Positions 53,232 through 63,629 are shown, counted from the first letter of the stretch. The stretch is DNA of 64,000 bases from an uncultured Hoeflea sp. (GCF_947501405.1 NZ_CANMVK010000002.1:62001-126000), one strand, 5' to 3'. The notes: generated from the letters alone by a model not told the origin. A program made the numbers and translations.

Positions 53232-54158
53232 ATGGCTTTGGGCAGCTACAAAAGACCGGTCAGGTGGCATATCGCCGTGTTTCTGGCCCCGGCCGTCGCG
53301 ATTTACACCGCGATCATGATTCTGCCCCTGTTTGGCACCCTGCAGCTTGCGCTGTTCACCACCGTCGATCGTGAACTGGTATTCGTCGGGCTCGACAATT
53401 TCCGCACCTTGTTCGGAGATGTGAGATGGTCGGACAGCTTCTGGAACGCGCTGGTCAACAACACCTGGTTCTTCATCATTCACATGCTGGTGCAAAACCC
53501 TATCGGCATCCTGCTGGCGGCGCTTTTGAGCAGCCCGCGCCTGCGCATGTCGGCGTTTTACCGCACCGCGATCTTCATTCCCACCATCCTGTCCTTCGTC
53601 ATTGTCGGCTTCGCCTGGAAGCTGATCCTGAGCCCGATCTGGGGCATTGCGCCGGGCATTCTCGACGCGGTTGGTCTCAAGAGCCTGTTTGCGCCCTGGC
53701 TCGGCAAGGAGGAATACGCGCTTACCACGCTGGCGCTGATTTCGGTGTGGCAGTTCGTCGGCATTCCGATGATGTTGATTTACGCGGCACTGCTGTCGAT
53801 CCCCGACGAGATCCTTGAAGCGGCGGAATGCGACGGCCTGTCCGGCATGGCGCAGTTCTGGAAGATCAAGCTACCGCTGATCCTGCCTTCGATCGGCATC
53901 ATCTCGATCCTCACATTCGTCGGCAATTTCAACGCCTTCGATCTGATCTACAGCGCCCAGGGCGCGCTGGCGGGGCCTGATTTCGCCACCGATGTGCTCG
54001 GCACCTTCCTTTACCGAACCTTCTTCGGCTTCCAGTTGCAGCTCGGCGATCCCAACATGGGTTCGACCATCGCCTCGGCGATGTTCCTGATCATCCTGGT
54101 CGGGGTCTCGATCTATCTGTTCGGCATCCAGACGCGGCTTCGCCGCTACCAGTTCTAG
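53232..54158 (+). CDS. ABC sugar transporter permease (MalF-type)
   Basis: This 308-residue inner-membrane subunit has six hydrophobic segments, the usual CUT1 permease topology, and the cytoplasmic EAA loop (IPDEILEAAECDGLSGMAQFWKIKLP), which docks on the ATPase. The start is the ATG at 53232 with GAGGGG ahead, giving MALGSYKRP; an open ATG at 53166 is unsupported. It forms the heterodimeric channel with the next gene, whose start is 10 bases on. Confidence 0.93.
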   Translation: MALGSYKRPVRWHIAVFLAPAVAIYTAIMILPLFGTLQLALFTTVDRELVFVGLDNFRTLFGDVRWSDSFWNALVNNTWFFIIHMLVQNPIGILLAALLSSPRLRMSAFYRTAIFIPTILSFVIVGFAWKLILSPIWGIAPGILDAVGLKSLFAPWLGKEEYALTTLALISVWQFVGIPMMLIYAALLSIPDEILEAAECDGLSGMAQFWKIKLPLILPSIGIISILTFVGNFNAFDLIYSAQGALAGPDFATDVLGTFLYRTFFGFQLQLGDPNMGSTIASAMFLIILVGVSIYLFGIQTRLRRYQF

Positions 54159-54168
54159 GGGCGCGGAT

Positions 54169-55014
54169 ATGGCCATGTCAGGTGCAAGACAATCCCTGGG
54201 GCGCTCGGCAGCGGCGCATGCGATCCTGATCACCTACACGATCATCGCGCTGTTCCCGGTCTTTGTCATCGTCATCAACTCGTTCAAAACCCGCAAGGCG
54301 ATTTTCCGCACGCCGCTGGAAATGCCCGATGCGGAAAGCTTCAGCCTGATCGGCTACCAGACGGTGCTCAAACAGGGCGACTTTCTGCTGTATTTCCAGA
54401 ACAGCCTGGTCGTCACCGTGGTTTCCCTGACGCTGGTACTTCTGTTCGGCGCCATGGCGGCCTTCGCGCTATCGGAGTACCGGTTCCGCGGCAATTCGCT
54501 GATGGGTCTTTATCTGGCGCTGGGGATCATGATTCCGATCCGGCTCGGCACGGTTGCGATCCTGCAATTGATGGTGGCCACCGGCCTGGTCAACACGCTC
54601 ACGGCGCTGGTGCTGGTCTACACAGCGCAAGGGCTGCCGCTGGCGGTGTTCATCCTGTCGGAATTCATGCGCGGCGTCTCCGATGATCTCAAGAACGCCG
54701 GGCGCATTGACGGGCTGAGCGAATACCGGATCTTCTTCCGTCTGGTGCTGCCGCTGGTCCGTCCGGCGATGGCCACAGTCGCCGTTTTCACCATGATCCC
54801 GATCTGGAACGATCTGTGGTTTCCGCTGATTCTGGCTTCGGCCGAAGAGACCAAGACTGTCACGCTCGGCGCGCAGGTGTTTATCGGCCAGTTCGTGACC
54901 GACTGGAATGCGGTGCTGTCGGCGCTGTCGCTGGCGATCCTGCCGGTTCTGGTCCTGTACCTGATCTTCTCGCGGCAGCTAATCCGCGGCATTACCGCCG
55001 GCGCGGTCAAGTGA
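54169..55014 (+). CDS. ABC sugar transporter permease (MalG-type)
   Basis: This is the second 281-residue channel subunit, with six hydrophobic segments starting at about 19, the segment VINSFKTRKAIF typical of MalG-type N-termini, and an EAA loop (VSDDLKNAGRIDGLSEYRIFFRLVLP) in which Glu is Asn-Ala-like at its start. It ends in LIFSRQLIRGITAGAVK, the conserved C-terminus of CUT1 permeases. It belongs to the same operon as the flanking genes. Confidence 0.93.
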   Translation: MAMSGARQSLGRSAAAHAILITYTIIALFPVFVIVINSFKTRKAIFRTPLEMPDAESFSLIGYQTVLKQGDFLLYFQNSLVVTVVSLTLVLLFGAMAAFALSEYRFRGNSLMGLYLALGIMIPIRLGTVAILQLMVATGLVNTLTALVLVYTAQGLPLAVFILSEFMRGVSDDLKNAGRIDGLSEYRIFFRLVLPLVRPAMATVAVFTMIPIWNDLWFPLILASAEETKTVTLGAQVFIGQFVTDWNAVLSALSLAILPVLVLYLIFSRQLIRGITAGAVK

Positions 55015-55067
55015 AGCCACACACCTGAAACCAGACACTTGGAAACCCGGCACATGGAGACAATCAC

Positions 55068-56087
55068 ATGAAGGTAATCATCGCGGGTCTGGGCAATATG
55101 GGGCTCAGCCACGCCCTGGCCTGGCACACCATGCCCGAATGCGAGATTGTCGGCCTGGTCAACCGCTCACCGGTCGATCTGCCCGAAGACCTCGCAGCCT
55201 ATGCGATGTTTACCGATCTTGGTGCCGCGCTGGAGCAAATCCGCCCGGATGTGGTGGTGATCGCCACCTATTCCGACAGCCACGCCGATTACGCCTGTAT
55301 GGCGATGGAGGCGGGCGCCCATGTGTTTGTCGAAAAGCCGCTGGCAACCACGGTGGCCGACGCCCGCCGTGTTGTCGACTGCGCGATACGGCTCAATCGC
55401 AAGCTGGTGGTTGGCTATATCCTGCGCCACCATCCCTCCTGGCAGCAACTGGTGGAGGAAGCGCGCGGACTGGGCGGCCCCTACGTGTTCAGGATGAACC
55501 TGAACCAGCAATCCACCGGCGATACCTGGAAAACCCACAAGGCGCTGATGCAGACAACGCCGCCGATCGTCGATTGCGGTGTGCACTATGTCGATGTGAT
55601 GTGCCAGATCACCGACGCGAGGCCGGTCAAGGTGCGCGGCATGGGGCTGCGCCTGTCCGGCGAAATCGCCCAGGACATGTATAATTACGGCCACTTTCAG
55701 GTGCTGTTCGAGGATGGATCGGTCGGCTGGTACGAGGCCGGCTGGGGCCCGATGATGTCCGAGGTCGCCTATTTCGTCAAAGACGTGATCTCGCCCAATG
55801 GCGCAGTCTCGATCATGTCGGGCATGCACCCTGAGTCCGACAGTGTCGAGGGTCACACCAAGGTCGGCGCGCTCAGGGTGCACCGCACAGGCGGCGAAGA
55901 TCGCGACATCGAGTTTCCCGGCGAACCGGGACATCAGGAACTCTGCGATGCCGAACAGGCTTACATGCGGCGCGCGATCGAAGACGACATCGACCTGAGC
56001 CGACATATGCAGGACGCCATCACCTCGCTCGCTATCTGCCTTGCTGCGGATGAAAGCGTACGCAGCGGCCGCGAAATTGAACTCTAA
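55068..56087 (+). CDS. Gfo/Idh/MocA-family oxidoreductase
   Basis: This 339-residue NAD(P)-dependent dehydrogenase-fold protein has the nucleotide motif IAGLGNMGLSHAL at the start, VVIATYSDSHADYA, the family motif HVFVEKPLATT with the catalytic-type Lys, and DCGVHYVDVM with the His of the active site. Such proteins oxidise or epimerise sugars, and one branch (GH109) cleaves N-acetylgalactosaminides. Lying between the permeases and the ATPase of the amino-sugar importer, it probably processes the imported sugar or an oligosaccharide, but the reaction is unknown. Confidence 0.88.
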   Translation: MKVIIAGLGNMGLSHALAWHTMPECEIVGLVNRSPVDLPEDLAAYAMFTDLGAALEQIRPDVVVIATYSDSHADYACMAMEAGAHVFVEKPLATTVADARRVVDCAIRLNRKLVVGYILRHHPSWQQLVEEARGLGGPYVFRMNLNQQSTGDTWKTHKALMQTTPPIVDCGVHYVDVMCQITDARPVKVRGMGLRLSGEIAQDMYNYGHFQVLFEDGSVGWYEAGWGPMMSEVAYFVKDVISPNGAVSIMSGMHPESDSVEGHTKVGALRVHRTGGEDRDIEFPGEPGHQELCDAEQAYMRRAIEDDIDLSRHMQDAITSLAICLAADESVRSGREIEL

Positions 56088-56105
56088 CTGCCGGAGAGCG
56101 GGAAA

Positions 56106-57107
56106 TTGGGAACGCTGAAACTCAAAGACGTCTACAAGTCCTTCGGGCCGGTCAACGTCATCAAGGGCGTCGATCTCGAAGTCCGCGATGGAGAATTCGT
56201 CATCTTTGTCGGACCCTCGGGGTGCGGGAAATCCACGCTGCTGCGGATCATCGCCGGGCTTGAGGATGCAACCTCCGGAACCGTGGAGATCGATGGCGAG
56301 ATCGTCAATGCACGGCCACCCAATGATCGTGGCATCGCCATGGTGTTTCAGACCTATGCGCTCTATCCGCATCTCACGGTTCGCGACAATATGAGCCTGG
56401 GGCTCAAACAGGCCGGGCGTCCCAAGCCGGAAATCGCCGAGCGGGTGGCCTTCGCCTCGCGGATGCTCTCGCTGGACGATTATCTCGAGCGGCGGCCGGC
56501 CGAATTGTCGGGCGGCCAGCGCCAGCGCGTTGCCATCGGCCGCGCCATCGTGCGCAAACCGAAACTGTTTCTGTTTGATGAGCCGCTGTCCAATCTCGAC
56601 GCGGCGCTGCGGGTCAACACCCGGCTCGAAATCGCCGCGCTGCATCGCAAGCTCAACGCCACCATGGTCTATGTCACCCATGACCAGGTCGAGGCCATGA
56701 CGCTTGCTGACCGCATTGTGGTGCTCAATGGCGGCATCATCGAGCAGGTCGGCACGCCGATGGAGCTATACAACGACCCGGCCAATCGCTTCGTGGCGGG
56801 CTTTATCGGATCGCCGCAGATGAATTTCATCGATGCCGGACTGCTCGGCGTCAGCGATGCCGACACGATCGGCGTGCGGCCCGAGCATATTACCATTGTG
56901 CCATCCGGCGGGGATCTGACCGGAACCATCTCCCATGTCGAGCATCTGGGCAGTGACACCAACGTCTTCGTCAATTGCGAAAAGGCCGGGCTGGTATCGG
57001 TGCGCCTGTTCGGCGAACACGACTTTGAAATCGACTCCGAGCGCGCGCTCAAGCTCGATCCGGCGCGCAGTTTCAGATTTGATCGCGACGGCCAACGCCT
57101 TCGCTGA
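56106..57107 (+). CDS. ABC sugar transporter ATP-binding protein (UgpC/MalK type)
   Basis: This 333-residue ATPase drives the importer encoded just upstream. It starts with a TTG at 56106 after GGAGAGCGGG, giving [14 protein letters not shown]. It has Walker [11 protein letters not shown]-loop [13 protein letters not shown], signature LSGGQRQR, Walker [13 protein letters not shown] and H-loop [15 protein letters not shown], all canonical, then a C-terminal MalK-like OB domain with IGVRPEHI. It is a homodimer type, unlike the GlpS/GlpT pair further on. Confidence 0.95.
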   Translation: MGTLKLKDVYKSFGPVNVIKGVDLEVRDGEFVIFVGPSGCGKSTLLRIIAGLEDATSGTVEIDGEIVNARPPNDRGIAMVFQTYALYPHLTVRDNMSLGLKQAGRPKPEIAERVAFASRMLSLDDYLERRPAELSGGQRQRVAIGRAIVRKPKLFLFDEPLSNLDAALRVNTRLEIAALHRKLNATMVYVTHDQVEAMTLADRIVVLNGGIIEQVGTPMELYNDPANRFVAGFIGSPQMNFIDAGLLGVSDADTIGVRPEHITIVPSGGDLTGTISHVEHLGSDTNVFVNCEKAGLVSVRLFGEHDFEIDSERALKLDPARSFRFDRDGQRLR

Positions 57108-57369
57108 GCGCGCTGCGGTCTCGCCGCAAAGTGCAGCTTCCGGCTGGCCTGCAAATCGGTAACCGGTCAGAATTGGCGGGTAGCCGTGCCTGGCTCAATC
57201 CGCGGGATTGCTTCTAAGTCCTTGCAACAGCTCGGCTTGCGCACACTGAGCTGGGGGCAACCATGCGGCGCGCGCCGGCCGGCGCAAAGGCCGGGTCGAC
57301 CAATGTGAAGTCCCCAAATCATGTAGCGGAGCGAGGACGAAAGCGGAGTCTTTCACAAAATTGCGCGAA

Positions 57370-57406
57370 TTTTCGTTTTGGTTCGCCAAATTTTCGTTTG
57401 CTTTCG
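57370..57406 (+). promoter_or_regulatory. DeoR/GlpR-type direct-repeat operator ahead of glpV
   Basis: TTTTCGTTTTGGTTCG (57370-57385) and TTTTCGTTTGCTTTCG (57391-57406) repeat with a 21-base period, two helical turns. Repeated TTTCGTTT-like units are typical targets of DeoR-family repressors, to which GlpR belongs. They end 4 bases before a TTGACT. Confidence 0.6.
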
Positions 57407-57409
57407 GTA

Positions 57410-57415
57410 TTGACT
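57410..57415 (+). promoter_or_regulatory. Candidate -35 box of the glp operon
   Basis: TTGACT is a 5-of-6 match to TTGACA, 65 bases before the glpV ATG. The matching -10 is unclear: no good TATAAT-like hexamer lies at 16-18 bases. Confidence 0.4.
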
Positions 57416-57479
57416 TTCACATGCAATCCTATTTCCTTGTCACAGGCGTTATTCATGCGCCCTTGTGGAGGAGATCAAG

Positions 57480-59216
<1,737 letters not shown>

Positions 59217-59244
59217 GCACGTAGGGCTTGTAAGCCAACACTAG

Positions 59245-59268
59245 GACCCGGCGCTTCGGCGCCGGGTC
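59245..59268 (+). terminator. UUCG-tetraloop hairpin between glpV and glpS
   Basis: GACCCGGCGC and GCGCCGGGTC pair perfectly over 10 bases around TTCG, giving the ultra-stable C(UUCG)G cap, 28 bases after the glpV stop. No U run follows, so it probably stabilises the glpV message and attenuates read-through rather than ending transcription fully. Confidence 0.72.
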
Positions 59269-59412
59269 TGAGACAGCGCCCGTTAGCGCGCGAAGATTTC
59301 GAAACTGCTGTAAAACGATCCGTGCCGCCATCGGCTCCTTCGGGAGTTGTAGGCCTCGCATACACCTGCAACGGCTGACCGCTGCGTCCGCCGGTATGAG
59401 GAACTGGTTTTC

Positions 59413-60486
59413 GTGCTGGAACTGAAAAACATAGCAAAGCGTGTCGGCGCCGAGACGCACATCCACCCGACAAGCCTTGAGTTCAAGCCGGGCAGCTTCA
59501 ACATTCTGCTCGGAACCACCCTGGCCGGCAAAACCACGCTGATGCAATTGATGGCCGGGCTCGAAAAGCCCACCGCTGGCGAAATCTGGTTCGGCGGCGT
59601 CGACGTCACCGGTGTGGCGGTGCAAAAGCGCAATGTGTCGATGGTCTATCAGCAGTTCATCAACTATCCCAATATGAGCGTCTACGACAACATCGCCTCG
59701 CCGCTCAGGGTGGGCGGCGTCGACAGCGCCGAAATCAAGCGCCGCGTTGGCGCTATGGCAGAACTGATGCGGATTTCAGCCATGCTCGACCGGCGGCCCT
59801 CGGAGCTTTCGGGCGGTCAGCAGCAGCGCACCGCAATGGCGCGCGCGCTGGTCAAGGATTCCGATCTGATCCTGCTCGACGAACCGCTCGCCAATCTCGA
59901 TTTCAAGCTGCGCGAGGAACTGCGCGACGAACTGCCCAAACTCTTCGGCACCCGCGAATGCGTCGTCGTCTACGCCACCACCGAACCCACCGAGGCGTTG
60001 CTGTTCGGCGGCGTCACCGCAGCACTGCATGAAGGCCGGGTCGCCGACTTCGGCCCGACCGGCGACGTCTACCGTCAGCCGGCCACGCTTACCGGCGCGC
60101 AAGTGTTCTCCGAACCGCCGATCAACACGGTCAAGGTGAACAAGAGCGGCGATCGCGTTTCAGCTGACGGCAACGTGAACTGGGCCGCGCCCGCCGATCT
60201 GCCCGATGGCGACTACATTGTCGGCATTCGCGCCCATCACATTGTGCCGGTCGAAACCCCGGGATCTGTGCCGATCGATGGCACCATCAAGATCGCCGAG
60301 CTTTCCGGCTCGGAATCGATGGTCCATTTCGATGCTTTCGGCAGTGACTGGGTGTCGCTGTCGCACGGCGTCCATCCCTTTGATGCCGGCGCTGCCGCCA
60401 CGCTCTATGCTGACATGTCGGCGTGTTTCTACTTTACGCCGGACGGAAAACTGGTCCGAAGCGGCGAAACCGGGGGAGGGCGCTGA
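59413..60486 (+). CDS. glpS: Glycerol ABC transporter ATP-binding protein GlpS
   Basis: GlpS is one of two different ATPases of the glycerol importer. From the GTG at 59413 it is 357 residues. Walker A is GTTLAGKTT, the Q-loop is VYQQFINYPNM, the signature LSGGQQQR is canonical and Walker B is LILLDEPLANLD. The H-loop, normally T-H-D, reads ATTEPTEALL, so the switch histidine is missing. A regulatory OB-type domain follows, with IRAHHI in place of VRPEH. The GTG lacks a strong ribosome site; the 196-base gap after glpV with a hairpin suggests lower expression than glpV. Confidence 0.92.
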   Translation: MLELKNIAKRVGAETHIHPTSLEFKPGSFNILLGTTLAGKTTLMQLMAGLEKPTAGEIWFGGVDVTGVAVQKRNVSMVYQQFINYPNMSVYDNIASPLRVGGVDSAEIKRRVGAMAELMRISAMLDRRPSELSGGQQQRTAMARALVKDSDLILLDEPLANLDFKLREELRDELPKLFGTRECVVVYATTEPTEALLFGGVTAALHEGRVADFGPTGDVYRQPATLTGAQVFSEPPINTVKVNKSGDRVSADGNVNWAAPADLPDGDYIVGIRAHHIVPVETPGSVPIDGTIKIAELSGSESMVHFDAFGSDWVSLSHGVHPFDAGAAATLYADMSACFYFTPDGKLVRSGETGGGR

Positions 60487-60487
60487 T

Positions 60488-61567
60488 ATGGCACGCATCA
60501 CGCTATCGCAACTGCGCCACAGCTACATGGCCAATCCGGTTGACGAGGCCGACTGGGCGCTCAAGCAACTCGATCTTCAATGGGATGATGGCGGCGCCTA
60601 TGCGCTGCTCGGCCCCTCGGGCTGTGGCAAGACCACGCTGCTCAACATCATTTCGGGCCTTCTGGAGCCGTCGCACGGGCGCATTCTGTTCAATGACGAG
60701 GATGTCACCCACCTGCCGCCCGAGCAGCGTCACATCGCCCAGGTTTTCCAGTTTCCCGTGGTCTACGACACCATGACGGTTTACGACAATCTGGCGTTTC
60801 CGCTGCGCAATCGCGGCGTGCCGGAGAGCGAAGTCGACAAGCGCGTCACGGAAATCGCTGCCATGACCGATCTGACGGCGATGCTGAAGAAGCGCGCCGC
60901 GGGCCTGACCGCCGACGGCAAGCAGAAGATCTCGCTCGGCCGCGGACTGGTGCGCACCGACGTCAATGCAATTCTGTTTGACGAGCCGCTCACCGTCATC
61001 GATCCGCATCTCAAATTCCAGTTGCGCTCCAAGCTCAAGGAGCTGCATCAGCGGGTCTCGCGCACCATGATCTACGTAACCCACGACCAGACCGAGGCGC
61101 TGACTTTCGCCGACAAGGTGGTGGTGATGAACGTTGGCGAAGTGGTGCAGATCGGCACGCCCGAAGAGCTGTTCGATGAACCTCAGCACACCTTTGTTGG
61201 CCATTTCATCGGTTCGCCGGGCATGAATGTGCTGCCCTGCGACATTGATCACGGTCAGGCGGTGTTTGCCGGCCAACGGCTTGAGACCGCCAATAAGGCG
61301 GCGCAGGCGTCCCAAAACAGCAATGAGATCGGCGTGCGGCCGGAGCATGTGCGCTTTTCATCCACCGGGCTCGACGCGCGGGTGGTCAAGGTCAGCGATG
61401 CCGGCCGGTTCAATATTGTCGAAGCCGAATGCGGCGGCCATTCGCTCAAGGTCTTGGTCAAGGAAGGAGCGGAAATCCCATCCGAGACCGCAAAGCTCGA
61501 GTTCATTCCCGAAAGCACCCGGATCTACCAGGATGGCTGGCTTGCCGGCCGCAGGAGCGCGCCATGA
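60488..61567 (+). CDS. glpT: Glycerol ABC transporter ATP-binding protein GlpT
   Basis: GlpT is the second ATPase, 359 residues from the ATG at 60488 (GGAGGG upstream, one base after the GlpS stop). Walker A GPSGCGKTT, Q-loop VFQFPVVYDTM, Walker B AILFDEPLTVID and H-loop VTHDQTEALTFAD are canonical. The signature that should read LSGGQ is LTADGKQK, so it lacks the usual ATP-contacting serine and glycines. It complements GlpS, which has a good signature but no H-loop His. The C-terminal domain has VRPEHVRF. The stop overlaps glpP by 4 bases. Confidence 0.93.
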   Translation: MARITLSQLRHSYMANPVDEADWALKQLDLQWDDGGAYALLGPSGCGKTTLLNIISGLLEPSHGRILFNDEDVTHLPPEQRHIAQVFQFPVVYDTMTVYDNLAFPLRNRGVPESEVDKRVTEIAAMTDLTAMLKKRAAGLTADGKQKISLGRGLVRTDVNAILFDEPLTVIDPHLKFQLRSKLKELHQRVSRTMIYVTHDQTEALTFADKVVVMNVGEVVQIGTPEELFDEPQHTFVGHFIGSPGMNVLPCDIDHGQAVFAGQRLETANKAAQASQNSNEIGVRPEHVRFSSTGLDARVVKVSDAGRFNIVEAECGGHSLKVLVKEGAEIPSETAKLEFIPESTRIYQDGWLAGRRSAP

Positions 61568-62430
61568 ACAAGACCGTCAACCAAAAGGCCTGGTTCCTGG
61601 TTCTGCCGGTGCTGCTCTTGGTGGCTTTCAACGCCATCGTGCCGCTGATGACGGTGGTCAATTATTCGGTTCAGGAAACCTTCGGCAACAATGTGTTCTT
61701 CTGGGCCGGCATTTCCTGGTTTGAGGATGTGCTGCGCTCGCCGCGCTTTCACGATGCGCTCGGCCGGCAACTGACCTTCACCTTCACCATCTTGCTGATC
61801 GAGGTGCCGCTGGGCGTGATCATCGCGCTCGCCATGCCACGCAAGGGCATCTGGGTGTCGGTCTGTCTGGTGCTGATGGCCATGCCGCTGCTCATTCCGT
61901 GGAACGTGGTCGGCGCCATGTGGAACATCTTCGCGCTGCCGGAGATCGGATTGCTCGGCAAGACGCTCAACGCCATCGGGTTTGACTATAATTACACCCG
62001 CCAGACCGGCGATGCCTGGTTCACCCTGATCCTGATGGATGTCTGGCACTGGACGTCACTGGTGGTGCTGTTGGCCTATGCCGGACTGGTGTCGATCCCC
62101 GACGCCTATTATCAGGCTGCCAAGATCGATGGGGCGTCCTCCTGGGCGATCTTTCGTTACATCCAGTTGCCCAAGATGAAGCGGGTGCTGACCATCGCCA
62201 TCCTGCTGCGCTTCATGGATTCCTTCAACATCTACACCGAACCTTCGGTGCTGACCGGTGGCGGACCGGGCAATTCGACCACGCTGTTGTCGATTGATCT
62301 GGTCAAGATCGCGCTTGGCCAGTTCGACCTTGGGCCCGCAGCCGCGATGTCACTGATCTACTTCCTGGTGATCCTGTTAATGAGCTGGATCTTCTACACC
62401 GTCATGACCCGCGACGAGGCGAACCAATGA
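61564..62430 (+). CDS. glpP: Glycerol ABC transporter permease GlpP
   Basis: This 288-residue channel subunit has six hydrophobic segments, beginning with AWFLVLPVLLLVAFNAIVPL, and an EAA loop (IPDAYYQAAKIDGASSWAIFRYIQLP). It starts at an ATG overlapping the glpT stop (ATGA) and overlaps glpQ by 4 bases, so stoichiometry is set by coupling. A longer open frame from 61429 lies inside glpT and is rejected. Confidence 0.94.
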   Translation: MNKTVNQKAWFLVLPVLLLVAFNAIVPLMTVVNYSVQETFGNNVFFWAGISWFEDVLRSPRFHDALGRQLTFTFTILLIEVPLGVIIALAMPRKGIWVSVCLVLMAMPLLIPWNVVGAMWNIFALPEIGLLGKTLNAIGFDYNYTRQTGDAWFTLILMDVWHWTSLVVLLAYAGLVSIPDAYYQAAKIDGASSWAIFRYIQLPKMKRVLTIAILLRFMDSFNIYTEPSVLTGGGPGNSTTLLSIDLVKIALGQFDLGPAAAMSLIYFLVILLMSWIFYTVMTRDEANQ

Positions 62431-63227
62431 GACGTCTAACCTGGCTAGTTCCGACGATCTACATCCTGTTTCTGATGCTGCCGATCTACTGGCTGGTGTC
62501 GATGTCGTTCAAGACCACCAACGAGATTTTGGGATCGTTCACGCTGTTTCCGCAGAGCTTCACGCTCGAGAATTACCGCGTCATCTTCACCGACCCGACC
62601 TGGTATAATGGCTATATCAACTCGCTGATCTATGTCTCGATCAACACCGTGCTTTCGGTCTGCATCGCATTGCCCGCGGCCTACGCGTTTTCGCGCTACC
62701 GGTTCCTGGGCGACAAGCACCTGTTCTTTTGGCTGCTGACCAACCGGATGGCCCCGGCCGCAGTCTTCGCGCTGCCGTTCTTCCAGCTCTATTCGGCGAT
62801 CGGCATTTTTGACACGCATCTGGCGGTGGCGCTCGCGCATACGCTGTTCAACGTGCCGCTGGCGGTCTGGATCCTTGAGGGCTTCATGTCGGGCGTGCCC
62901 AAACAGCTTGACGAGACCGCCTATATCGACGGCTATTCCTTCCCGAATTTCTTTGTCCGCATCTTCGTGCCGACCATTGCGGCTGGTATCGGCGTGGCGG
63001 CCTTCTTCTGCTTCATGTTCTCCTGGGTGGAGCTGCTGCTGGCCAAGACGCTCACCGCCGTGGCCGCCAAACCGATCGCCGCGACCATGACCAAGACCGC
63101 CTCATCCTCCGGCTACGAGCTGGGACTGCTGGCGGCGGCGGGCACACTGACCATCATTCCGGGCGCCATCGTGATCTATTTCGTCCGCAACTACATCGCC
63201 AAGGGCTTTGCCCTCGGGCGGGTCTGA
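62427..63227 (+). CDS. glpQ: Glycerol ABC transporter permease GlpQ
   Basis: This 266-residue second channel subunit has six hydrophobic segments, an N-terminus with MLPIYWLVSMSFKTTNEI and an EAA-type loop (GVPKQLDETAYIDGYSFPNFF). The C-terminus IAKGFALGRV resembles that of MalG-type permeases. It should not be confused with the phosphodiesterase that bears the same gene name in E. coli. Its start overlaps glpP by 4 bases; the next gene begins 19 bases after the stop. Confidence 0.93.
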   Translation: MRRLTWLVPTIYILFLMLPIYWLVSMSFKTTNEILGSFTLFPQSFTLENYRVIFTDPTWYNGYINSLIYVSINTVLSVCIALPAAYAFSRYRFLGDKHLFFWLLTNRMAPAAVFALPFFQLYSAIGIFDTHLAVALAHTLFNVPLAVWILEGFMSGVPKQLDETAYIDGYSFPNFFVRIFVPTIAAGIGVAAFFCFMFSWVELLLAKTLTAVAAKPIAATMTKTASSSGYELGLLAAAGTLTIIPGAIVIYFVRNYIAKGFALGRV

Positions 63228-63246
63228 GCCTGAAAGGAGCGGCACA

Positions 63247-63570
63247 ATGGAAGATATTGTGATGTTTTCGCAAGACTGGTGGACCCAGCCACTTGGCACC
63301 TGGATGGCCTGGACCCGGGCGACGGTTGGCTTTTTTGTCTTTATCGTCACGGCCATCGCCGCCATGGGCGTATGGGAGTATTACAGCCCCGGCGGCGCGC
63401 CCCGGCGCGGGGTCTTCGCCATCGACACCACCCGCGGCGATCGGTTGTTCCTGTCGCTTCTGGGCAGCGCCTTCATCTTCATGGCCTGGCTGTTCATCTT
63501 CGGCGCGCCGCTGTGGTGGCCGCTGGGAATCTGCGCCATCTGGGCGGTGTTCGTGTTTCGCTACGTGTGA
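63247..63570 (+). CDS. glpU: Small membrane protein GlpU (DUF2160)
   Basis: This 107-residue inner-membrane protein has three hydrophobic segments (about 23-45, 67-87 and 88-105) and belongs to DUF2160. It is always found with this glycerol transporter; its exact role is unknown, possibly assembly or stability of the complex. AAAGGAG lies 6 bases before the ATG at 63247; the open upstream extension to 63208 is unsupported. It is the last gene of the operon here. Confidence 0.88.
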   Translation: MEDIVMFSQDWWTQPLGTWMAWTRATVGFFVFIVTAIAAMGVWEYYSPGGAPRRGVFAIDTTRGDRLFLSLLGSAFIFMAWLFIFGAPLWWPLGICAIWAVFVFRYV

Positions 63571-63629
63571 ATGCCGGTGGTTTGACAAAGCGGCCTTGCC
63601 TCGGGTTTTGACCCCAGGCAGTCCCATGC

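Larger units (their letters stand above)
57108..57479. other. Gap ahead of glpV with regulatory DNA
   Basis: This 372-base gap separates the amino-sugar operon from the glycerol operon. Its last 120 bases turn AT-rich and hold the direct repeats and promoter elements listed separately. From 57108 to about 57330 I see no gene and no clear terminator. Confidence 0.6.

Noticed and set aside
55167-56681. 504-codon minus-strand frame opposite the Gfo/Idh and ABC ATPase genes
   Set aside because: Both plus-strand genes have intact motifs; the antisense product is His/Asp/Arg-rich with no family.
62427-63227. Reading glpQ as glycerophosphodiester phosphodiesterase
   Set aside because: The protein is a six-helix ABC permease; the name is shared only by coincidence with the enteric gene.
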